DNA from: Bdellovibrio svalbardensis
Lineage (GTDB): Bacteria > Bdellovibrionota > Bdellovibrionia > Bdellovibrionales > Bdellovibrionaceae
Assembly: GCF_029531655.1 (NCBI RefSeq)
Contig: NZ_JANRMI010000001.1
Span: 682,001 to 746,000 of the forward strand
Length of the DNA: 64,000 nt
Reading direction: 5' to 3'
In this document: one piece after another, positions 51,220-61,200 of the stretch
How the letters are laid out: every line of letters starts with the position of its first letter
How positions within the stretch are numbered: position 1 is the first letter of the stretch
The notes under the pieces: generated by a model
The model's input: the letters and a program-made list of their open reading frames with translations, nothing else
The model's database searches: none
Told to the model about the DNA's origin: nothing
Translations under genes and position numbers: made by a program

Positions 51220-54200
51220 GAGCATTGTTATCACTGGCATTCATTTCAAGCTTGCTTTTGGGTTGCACAGTCTCGTCACCTACAGAGCCATTGCCCACTT
51301 TCGGTCAGGAACTTGTCGCAGCAAAGGTGATGACTTCCAATATTGAAATTATTGAGGGCAACATCGCCCTGGTGAATGTGAAATTCGAGCGGCCCATTAA
51401 AGTCCAAGCTTATGTGTCTTGGGAAGTGCGTGCTGGCATTGGGCGATTTATTCACCCGAATGGAATGGAGATCGTAAAGCCTGATCAGACAGAGTTTACC
51501 TTTGCATTGGAAAGCTATAAGAACGACACCATTGATGGCACACAGGAGTTGGAACTCGTCATGGACTCAACAGTGTTCCCCGCGCCATTGACGACGCTGG
51601 TGAAATTGATTGATCCCTCTGTTCCGACACAATTGAGTTTTGTAAGTGGAGATCTTTTTGCTTTTCCATCCAGTTCGGTCAATCAGACTGTCACGATGTC
51701 AGTCGTCATGCAGAATTCCGGGGCCGTTGCTGCGGGTGCAATTGCCACGTCGGACTTAACAGCCCCTTTCCGTTTTGTCGGAGGCTCATATCCTGGAACC
51801 GGTGGAACCTGCACCCTTTTGTTGAAAGCGAATGAAACCTGTACATTGAATCTTGAAGCAAAGATGACGGCACCAGGAATCATTGATCAAGTGGTGACTT
51901 TCACTTACTTCAATGGACAAGCTTCGGTTACTAAAGATATCACTTTGCGCGCGGCCTCAGACGATGTGATTACGACCCTTTCGGGTGTCCCTGATCTTTA
52001 TTCGAATGTTACAAATTTAAATGTCACGGTCGCTGGTCCGGGGATAACGAGTTACAAATATAAAGTTGGTTTGGCATCTTCGACGACTTGTTCGGACAGC
52101 AGTGGCTATAGCGCTGGAATCGGCATTGCCACTAAAATTACAAATTCAATTTCGGGTTTGAGTGATGGCGCAATTAAATTATGTGTTGTGGGATTTGATG
52201 GCGTTAAATGGCAAGCCTATGCAGCGGCGACTTTCTATTCTTGGACGAAGTCCACAATGCCGCCACAAAATCCGTCAATTAAAATTGAAGGTGATAAGAC
52301 TTATGTGAACTATCTGGCGGTGGGCTTGCAGCTTTCCGCTGAAGGTGCGCAATTTATGTATGTCACAAGTGCCGCCGGATGCAACGCCGGGGGAACTTGG
52401 GAAATTTATGATCTTAATAAAAATTGGACTTTGAGTTTTACAAATAGTCCGAACAATGTTTATGCAAAATTCCGGGACCGGTTGGGAAATGAAACGGCTT
52501 GTATCAGTGACTCGATCATTCATGACAATTTAAAACCCACGGTCACTGTAAATCAATCCGGGTCGCAGGCCGATCCGACAATGGTGCTGCCCGTTTCTTT
52601 TGACGTGCAGTTTTCAGAAAATATTGATGCTGCTTCCTTTACGGTTGATTCGATTCAGCAGAAGGGTTCTGCTTCGGGAGTGCGTTGGAATATTGTCCAT
52701 GTTTCCGGGGGACAGTACCGTATTGAAGCCACGTCGGTAGATGTCGGTGGCACGATTGTGCCCTCAATTGATGCTGACTCTGTCAAGGACTTGGCGGGAA
52801 ACTTCAATCGGGCATCGACCTCAATTGATGCGAGTGTTTCTTTCAATGTCGTAGAGTTCTTTATGAAGGATGTTATTGCCGGAAGCAAAAACACCTGTGC
52901 ATTAAGCACTGACAATTCAACCTATTGCTGGGGTGATAACAGCAAAGGGCAGTTAGGTATCGGTGTCAACGGGGGAGTCAGAACTCAACCGGCGAAATTG
53001 GATCTTTCAGGCCCCATCAAATACTTTACGAAGGTTTCGGTAGGAAATGAGTTTTCTTGCGGACTTAGTATTAACGGGCAGATTTACTGTTGGGGTGAAA
53101 ATTCTCAGCATAATCTTTCCGACGGGACAGTGACAAATCGTAATGCTCCGGTGCAAGCCGTGCCGTGCGGAGATACTTACGCGAATTGTGATTCGCCTTA
53201 TCTGGGAGCTTTTAATAACCCCATTCCGACCTATGGTCGATTTACTGACTTGGCGGTGGGGCCTTATCATGCGTGTGGCCTATGGCAAAATGGCAAAGTG
53301 GTTTGCTGGGGACGAGCGCTTGAAGGTCAGTTGGGAAATGGCCATCTTCATGAATTTAAAGGCTTTGCTTTTGCTACTGATGAATCCTCTTATGGAATGG
53401 ATATCACAGCGTTGGAAGCTGGCACGAACTTCACCTGCGGTCTGGTCGCTAATGGCCGAATTGTCTGTTGGGGTCAGGGTGATTCCGGTCAGATCGGCAA
53501 CGGGCAATGGATTAATCAAAGCCTTCCAAAATTGGTCGCGACTGCAGGTATCACAGGATTTCAAGGTTTCTTAAATCTATCTGCCGGTGCGGAACATGTC
53601 TGCGCGGTTCACGCGGATTCGAAAGTTTACTGTTGGGGGCAAAACTCACATGGACAGCTGGGAAATAATTCGGCCGTCAGCTCGAATATGCCTGTCGCAG
53701 TCGATGTGTCTGCGATAACACCGACACCGCAATTTATTGAAGTGCAAGCGGGTGCACAGCACACCTGTGCGCGCACTGTGGATTCTCGTGTCTTTTGCTG
53801 GGGGGCCTCAGGCAGCGGACGCTTGGGCGCGGTGGCAAGCGGTGATCAATTGACTCCTCTCGAAGTGAAGAACGGTCCAGGTGCGTTGAAAAATGTTTTC
53901 AAACTGAGTGTTGGTGAAAACCACAACTGTGCACTGACTGCGGACGGCAAGATCAGTTGCTGGGGTGAACAAGGTGCTGATGGACGTTTAGGTAATAATG
54001 CTTTTGTGTTCTCTCAGGATCCAGTCGCGGTGGATGTAAGTGGACTTCTTGGTAAACGTGGATTTGCCCAGTTGTCAGCGGGTTATAACCATACTTGCGG
54101 TGTCAACACCGCTGGCAAGGTTTATTGCTGGGGTAATGGAGCAAAAGGGCAATTGGGTAGTGGCAATAGCACACGCAATTCGCCTTATGAAATCACTATG

Positions 54201-55193
54201 ACTTCGGTGACGGGCGGGGCTGCGTTTAAGCAGGTCGAAGTGGGCTATGAATTCTCATGTGCGCTGGCGACCGATGGAAAAATTTATTGCTGGGGTGATA
54301 ATCCTGAGGGGCAATTAGGCAATGGCAATTCGATCTCATATGGAGTTCCGGTGCCTGTGGATACAAGCAGTATAACTTCGTTCTTAGGCTTTAAATCACT
54401 TTCAGTCGGCAAGAGCCATGCGTGTGGATTGCATGCTGACGGAACTCTCTATTGTTGGGGTTACGGATACTTTGGACAGCTAGGGCGAAATACTCCGTTA
54501 AGCTCGAATAAGCCAGTGGCAGTTGTTACGTCTTCAACTCCAGGTTTAGGCTTAATTAAACAAGTCGATCTGGGTGATCTTCACTCTTGTGTGAACACCG
54601 CAAACGGAAAAGCTTATTGCTGGGGTTACGGAGCTCAAGGGCGTTTGGGTAATAATTCGACATCAGACAGATCTCTGCCTGTTGCAGTTGTGAGTACTTC
54701 ATTCCCAGCAAGATCAGTCGTCACTCAGATTGCAGGTGGTGGGGATCACTCCTGTGTGTTGTTGTCGGGAGACTCGGGTGTCTATTGCTGGGGCTATGGC
54801 TTGGATGGACGACTTGGGGATTCCAATACGTTGACACGATTGGCACCGGTTAAAACTCAATTGCCAATGGGAACTTTTGCAAAATCGTTGTCGTTGGGTC
54901 GAGAACATTCGTGTGCGATCGTAGCGAATAATTCCAATGTTTATTGCTGGGGGCAAGGAACGCTCGGACGGGTTGGGGATGGAGCCTTGCTATTCCGTAT
55001 TGCTCCAACCGCGTCGGTGTTTACTGCCATCAGTGACTATGCAGGTTCTTCTGCCATTACGACTGGTGGAACTCATACCTGTGCAATTGGTATGACTGGA
55101 GAGTCTTATTGTTGGGGTGAAGGCGTGGACTTCAAACTTGGAACAACAAGAACGGATACTGAAAACACACCAACAAAAGTTCTATATCCATAA
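51213..55193 (+). CDS. RCC1-repeat lipoprotein, 1,326 residues
   Basis: The ATG overlaps the stop of giant gene A (ATGGTAA, 7 bp), so translation is coupled. Lipobox LLGC (Cys18). A Calx-beta-like domain (about 40-135), a Hydin/choice-of-anchor-like domain (about 140-250) and two Ig-like domains precede the C-terminal half: 14 RCC1-type repeats, each HxC...(9-11)...CWG followed by G-x-LG, two Cys per repeat. Fourteen blades fit two seven-bladed propellers. RCC1-like propellers bind proteins or sugars in many systems. The partner here is unknown, most likely giant A or B. Confidence 0.92.
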   Translation: MVRALLSLAFISSLLLGCTVSSPTEPLPTFGQELVAAKVMTSNIEIIEGNIALVNVKFERPIKVQAYVSWEVRAGIGRFIHPNGMEIVKPDQTEFTFALESYKNDTIDGTQELELVMDSTVFPAPLTTLVKLIDPSVPTQLSFVSGDLFAFPSSSVNQTVTMSVVMQNSGAVAAGAIATSDLTAPFRFVGGSYPGTGGTCTLLLKANETCTLNLEAKMTAPGIIDQVVTFTYFNGQASVTKDITLRAASDDVITTLSGVPDLYSNVTNLNVTVAGPGITSYKYKVGLASSTTCSDSSGYSAGIGIATKITNSISGLSDGAIKLCVVGFDGVKWQAYAAATFYSWTKSTMPPQNPSIKIEGDKTYVNYLAVGLQLSAEGAQFMYVTSAAGCNAGGTWEIYDLNKNWTLSFTNSPNNVYAKFRDRLGNETACISDSIIHDNLKPTVTVNQSGSQADPTMVLPVSFDVQFSENIDAASFTVDSIQQKGSASGVRWNIVHVSGGQYRIEATSVDVGGTIVPSIDADSVKDLAGNFNRASTSIDASVSFNVVEFFMKDVIAGSKNTCALSTDNSTYCWGDNSKGQLGIGVNGGVRTQPAKLDLSGPIKYFTKVSVGNEFSCGLSINGQIYCWGENSQHNLSDGTVTNRNAPVQAVPCGDTYANCDSPYLGAFNNPIPTYGRFTDLAVGPYHACGLWQNGKVVCWGRALEGQLGNGHLHEFKGFAFATDESSYGMDITALEAGTNFTCGLVANGRIVCWGQGDSGQIGNGQWINQSLPKLVATAGITGFQGFLNLSAGAEHVCAVHADSKVYCWGQNSHGQLGNNSAVSSNMPVAVDVSAITPTPQFIEVQAGAQHTCARTVDSRVFCWGASGSGRLGAVASGDQLTPLEVKNGPGALKNVFKLSVGENHNCALTADGKISCWGEQGADGRLGNNAFVFSQDPVAVDVSGLLGKRGFAQLSAGYNHTCGVNTAGKVYCWGNGAKGQLGSGNSTRNSPYEITMTSVTGGAAFKQVEVGYEFSCALATDGKIYCWGDNPEGQLGNGNSISYGVPVPVDTSSITSFLGFKSLSVGKSHACGLHADGTLYCWGYGYFGQLGRNTPLSSNKPVAVVTSSTPGLGLIKQVDLGDLHSCVNTANGKAYCWGYGAQGRLGNNSTSDRSLPVAVVSTSFPARSVVTQIAGGGDHSCVLLSGDSGVYCWGYGLDGRLGDSNTLTRLAPVKTQLPMGTFAKSLSLGREHSCAIVANNSNVYCWGQGTLGRVGDGALLFRIAPTASVFTAISDYAGSSAITTGGTHTCAIGMTGESYCWGEGVDFKLGTTRTDTENTPTKVLYP

Positions 55194-55216
55194 CTGGTAT
55201 TGGATCTGAGGGGATT

Positions 55217-58200
55217 ATGAATAGAACGATTTTTATATCACTGCTGTTGCTGCTGAGTCTGACTTTGTCGGCCTGCAACCTCTTTGATAAAAAGGTTGAA
55301 GGTTATGTTGGCACCGAGACCGGAGGAGCCAGCGTCCCTGGCAGTCCTAGTAGTTCTAAGGTGGGTATGGCCGCGACAGCTTCTGTAGTGGTATTCACGG
55401 AGGGCGGAACAACCGACGCGATCATTCAATTGAATCGACCTCTTCAGTCTGCGGCAACTTTAAATTGGACAGTTGAAAATGGAACCGCAGACTTTGTAAC
55501 CTCATCTGGAACTGTCAATCTAAGTGCCAATGACACCAGTTTCCGAATTCCTTTGGCGGCGGTTGCGGATGGACTTTATGAAGGGGATGAAACCTTCAAC
55601 TTGCGTATCGAAGGTGACAGCAGTGTTTTTTCGACAGTACTTGTTGTTCCATTGAAGATTCAGGAAACTCAAGCTCGTCCCAGTGTCAGTTTTGAAAACG
55701 CTGGTCAGTCAAAAACCAGATCTGATGTTATGGCGACCGCAAAGGTTCGTTTGTCGCAAGCCTCTGCCTTTGTCACGAAAGTACTTTTGAAAACTTCAGG
55801 TTCGGCAACAGGTGGCGGTGTCGATTATGATCTTTTGCCAAGTGATGCCGTAATTTTTGGGCCTGGAGAGACGGAAAAAATTCTGACGGTTTTAATTAAA
55901 TCCGGCGGTGGGCCCAAACCTCTTCAGGATATTGTTATTAGTTTAGATCGCATTGAATATGGGGCGGCGGCGGTGGACTCTGCCAACAACGCTCATACTA
56001 TTTTGCTTTCAGACCCGGCGGGCACGGGGCTTTTTCCTATCACTGGGATCACTGGTGGTACGGATGGCACAGCCGATGGCTATTTGACCAACGGGGCGGT
56101 TCCTACAGTTCGTTGGACAAATGCCGCGAATCAGAACGGATACCAAGTTACTATATTTGAAAATGACGGAACCACGATCAAATGTGCCCCGGTCACAACA
56201 TTGCCTGATGTTATTTTTAAAACGATGACGGGTTGTAATCTTACAGAGGGAAAAACCTATAAAGCTTCCGTCGTCGCATTGTTTGCTTCCGGACCTTCAC
56301 CTGCAAGCAATGACCTTTTTCCATTTCAAGTTCACACAGTGCCGCCGACAAATTTTGGAATCATTGGTCTTATGGGTGGTACGGATATTTCACCCGATGG
56401 ATTTTTGGCAGGTTCATTGGTGCCGACCATTGTGTGGGGAGATTCTACAGGGGAAAACTCCTATGAAATCAGAGTTAAGAATACAGGTGGCACGACAATC
56501 TGTGGACCGATAACGGTCTTTGCCAATGTCACTTCAGTTTCAATGGAAGGATGCACACTCACTGCTGGCACTTCTTATAAAGCTTCAGTCATAGCTCTGG
56601 ATGCTGCGGGCTTCAGCGTTGCTGCAACCAACAATGATTTCAATTTTACGGTGACCAATTCAACTTCGGGATATTTGATCTTGGGAGTCACCGGTGGTTT
56701 GGGTGATACGACGGCGGATGACAATATGGATGATGGACTTAATCCTATCATCAATTGGCAGACCGCACTGAATGCATCGAATTATGATGTGTCGATTTTG
56801 AATTTAGATAATTCAGTGAATTGTGGTCCCGTGAATGTCTCGGCTGCAACGAAGTCTTATATGCTGGCGGGATGTCAGTTACGTCTGCATGATCAGTACA
56901 AAGTTGTTGTGGTCGCAAAAGATGCGCTTAATAACAGTTATCCTGCTGCGAATGGTCCTTACGTGTTCCGACATCGTGTAGGATTGTACATTAACGGCGG
57001 CGGCGGATCTTACTTCCATGGGCAGACTGTGACTTCTTGTGGGACCGTGGGAAATCGTGATGCTTGTAATGCTGCGACTCCATATGAAGCGACCGCTGAA
57101 ATCGTTGAGTCACAAATACGAGTTTCTAATAATGGTGTGATTTCTGCGAAGGCCTGGGCCGGTGATGCGGCAACGGTTGGCAATGGAATTTTAAAAATTA
57201 CAGCGGACTATCTTCGCTTGGATACCAATGGAAGTTTGGTGGCTTCAGGTGCGGGATATAAATCGACATTAGGACCTGGAGCTGGTCAGTCGGGAACCTG
57301 GGCGATGGGGGCTTCTTACGGTGGGCTCAGTGGTCTTTTGGTTGGGAAAGTACAGTCACCGGCATACGGTAATGCAAAAATTCCCGGTGTTATGGGTAGC
57401 GGTGGCGGTGCCGGCAGTGGAGTTGCAGGCGGCGCTGGCGGAGGGATCATTGATCTCACGGTCAATACCAGCTTGGATTTTGCAACGGGCAGTATTGTTT
57501 CCAACGGTGGTGTAGGTGGATATCAGACGGGACCAAGTTGTTGGACTTCAGGCGGTGGTGGTTCCGGCGGTTCTATTTACATCAAAGCGGCGAACATCGG
57601 TGGATCTGGTGCGAACATTTCTTCTATTGGTGCCGGGATTCCAACTGTCGGCTGTGCAAACTCAGGTGGTAGTGGTGGACGGGTTTCTTTGAACTACGAC
57701 ACCATCACTTATACCGGAGGCGTGACGACCTTGACTGCGAACACCCACGTCAGAGGTGGAGGAGCAGGGGCCGCAAAGGGCGCTTCAGGAACGATCTACT
57801 ATCTTAATTGTAAGGATCCTTTAAATTGCAGTGTGTCCCCGAAGAATGGATATTTGATCGCCGATAATGAAGGGGCTGTTCCACATTATCAGGGCGTGGA
57901 GACACCTATTCCAATAGATGTGTTTGACGGTATCAGCACACGCAATGATGGAACCTTTATTGTACTTCCAGCAGATGAGTACTTGCATCGTTTTCCAAAG
58001 GTTGATTTTAGAATTGTTATCGCAGGCTTGATATCAATGCCAGCACCATTGGATCCAAAAACTTTGGATATTGGACCGAATGGATATTTTGAATGGCGCC
58101 GTCTGGGGCAAGTCAGAGATTGGGATAATATTATTGTAGAGTCTGGTGGAGTCTTAACTCACACCAGTAATTCCAACACCGAGACCTATAAGCTGGATAT

Positions 58201-61200
58201 CAGTACCGTCAATCTGACCGTGTTGGGTAAAATTGATACTGATGGACGCGGGTATACGGATCGCAGTGGGCCCGGTGGCGCGACCATTGGCGGAGCGGCC
58301 TATGGAGGCATGGGTAGTAGCGGTAGCAACTCTTTGGTTTATGGTGATATCAGAAATCCTCAAGGATTGGGAAGTGCTGCTGCGGGAGCGGGATCTTCGG
58401 GTGGAGGCTGGATTAAAATTGCAGCCGACTCATTGGATATTTCTGGCGGGACCTTGTCTGCCAAAGGAGTGTCGGGTGGTTCTGGTGGAACTATTTTTGT
58501 TAATGGCAATATTCTAAAAGGAACCGGCGGCACGCTGGATGTCGAAGGCGGTGCGAACGGCCCCAGCAATCTTAGCGGTGGCGGTGGTCGAATTGCTGTG
58601 TACTACAATGATGCGAGCTTGCTTCCTGCTGCATCCGTGACTTCTCTGACTTTCAAAACTAAAGGTGGGTCAGCTGGGAACACCGGAGCTTCGGGGACAG
58701 TTTTCCACAAACAAAATTTAGAAACGTACGGCAATCTGATCGTGCGCAACGAGACGAACACTTATAACGAGGCCGTGCTCACACCTTTACGAGATGCTGG
58801 GACTTTTGATTCGATCACAACGGATACGAACGGAACAGTTATCGTCCCGGCGGGTCTAACGGTGCAATTGCCTTCTACAAATATTAACTATCGTTTGGTG
58901 ATGGAAGGTGGATTTACACTTCCAGGTGGCGCTTCGAATATGACTATCAAATCGGGTGGCTATCTTGAATGGCGTCAGACATTGCCACTTCAGTTGAGCA
59001 ATCTCACGATTGAGTCTGCGGGACTGTTGACGTCCTCAACAAACAGTTCTGCAAAACAGTACTTCGTCAATTTGGATATTTCCAACACTTTGCTGATTCA
59101 AGGAGATATTGATGTCAGCAGACGAGGCTATGCTTCGATGAGAGGCCCGGGGGCTCCTCGGAATGGGGGCTTAGGTGCCGCGTACGCTGGCTATGGTGGA
59201 AGTAATAATGCTCTGACTGTTTTAGACAGCACTCCTTATGGTCTGGCTGATGTAAAGAATCCGACCGAGATGGGCAGTGGAGGAAACGGCTCTGCTGGTG
59301 GTGGATTGGTTTTGATCAAGGCACTGGGCGGAACTGGAAGCGTGAATTTGCAAGGGCGAATTTTAGCAGATGGTCAAGGCAGTGGTTCTACCGGAGGCTC
59401 GGGTGGAAGCGTTTATATTCAAGCGGATAGTATTACGGGAACTGTCGCGGGGCAGATCTCTGCGAATGGCGGATCCAGCGGTAACAGTGGTTCTGGAGGA
59501 AGAATTGCGGTTGTTGTCGGGACAGATTCATTCCCGGGAAAATTAGCCAGTCAAATTCCTGCAGGAAATCTTCGTGCCTACGGTGGCACAGTTAATTATG
59601 GCGACAATCGTGGTGGAGCCGCTGGTTCCATTTATCTGAAGGAAAGCACCGACACTCAAGGCCGTGTTTACTATGACAATAACAACTTTGCCTATGCTTC
59701 TTATGTCGAAACTCCTTATTCCGAGGGTGTGCTATTCGACTCAATATCAACGACTCGCAATGCGACCCTGATTGTGACAAGTGGACAAACAGTGACTTTG
59801 CAGTCGGACACTTTGCCTTTCCGACTTGCGATCGAAGGTATGTTGTCGACACCTGGAAATAATTTGATTCTTGATACCAACTCCTTGTTAGAGTGGCGAA
59901 AAATCACACCAATGAGTTTCGGGGATATCACAATAAAAACAGGTGCCACTTTAAGACACACAGCTAATGGCACACAGAAAAGTTATGCTCTGAATATCAA
60001 TGCTGCCAATTTTGATTTGCAAAATGGCGGTCTTATTGACTTGGATGGAGCTGGCTATTCTGCAGGTAACGGGCCTGGTGCAAGTTCAGGGGCGGGTGCT
60101 CATGGTGGCAATTCTAATTCCGGCAAGGCCTATGATTCTGTGATTTGGCCTGAAGATCTTGGTAGTGGTGGCGCGGGTGCCAACGGCGGCGGAGCCTTGA
60201 TTGGCACAATCTCGGGGACTTTGACATTAAATGGAAATATCAGAGCTCGCGGTACGAACGGGACCCATGGTGGTGCGGGTGGAAGTATCGCATTTGATAC
60301 GAATGTTCTTGCGGGATCTGCGGGAGTGTTGAATGTGAATGGTGGCAATGGTGCTGGTGGTGAAGGCGGTGCTGGCGGTCGCATTGCAGTTCTTTACAGC
60401 TCAAGCAGTTACACACCAAATGTCGATGGATTGATTAATACGGCAACTGCCATAGGTGGAACTGGTGCAGGCAGCCTCGATGGTGGTGCTGGTACAATTT
60501 ATTATAGAAATAAGACGCTCGAAGCTGCGGGGCAAGGGCATTTGGTCATTCGCAACACAGGCAGAACATACAATGAAGCGGTGACAACGCCTCTTCCAGA
60601 GCAGCCAAATATGGGGACTATCGTGGTGGATACTGCGGGAGCCGTGGAGATTCCGATGGGGTCGAGTGCAAACTTGCCCACCTCTGATCTGACCTATCGG
60701 TTGATTTTAGCTGGAGACGTCACGGTTCCGACAAGAACTTTGAATGTTAAATCCGGTGGTGTTTTAGAAATCAGACGTGGTGCCCCAGTGACCAGTATTG
60801 ATTATTTGACGGTCGATGCAGGTGGCTTGATCACTCATACAAAAAATCTGGATGTAAAAAGATATTCCGTCTATTTGAAAACCGTGGATTTTAATCTCAG
60901 CGGGAAAGTGGATGTTTCGGCAAGAGGTTACGTCAGTGGCTATGGATCAGGACGTGGTAATTCTGTGGCATCAGGGGGCGCTCCGGGCGGTTCTCATGCA
61001 GGTTTGTGCCATCCAGCAACGGGCAGCTGCTATTCAGCTTATGACTCTTTAAAGTCACCAGCAGATTTAGGAAGTGCTGGAGGTTACTCCGGAGCTTATG
61101 CCGGTGGATCCGGTGGAGGAATGTTTACACTGGAGACAACGTCGGCAACTTTACAAGCGGGTTCTGAAGTTCGAGCTGATGGGCAAAGTGCTGCTTCCAC

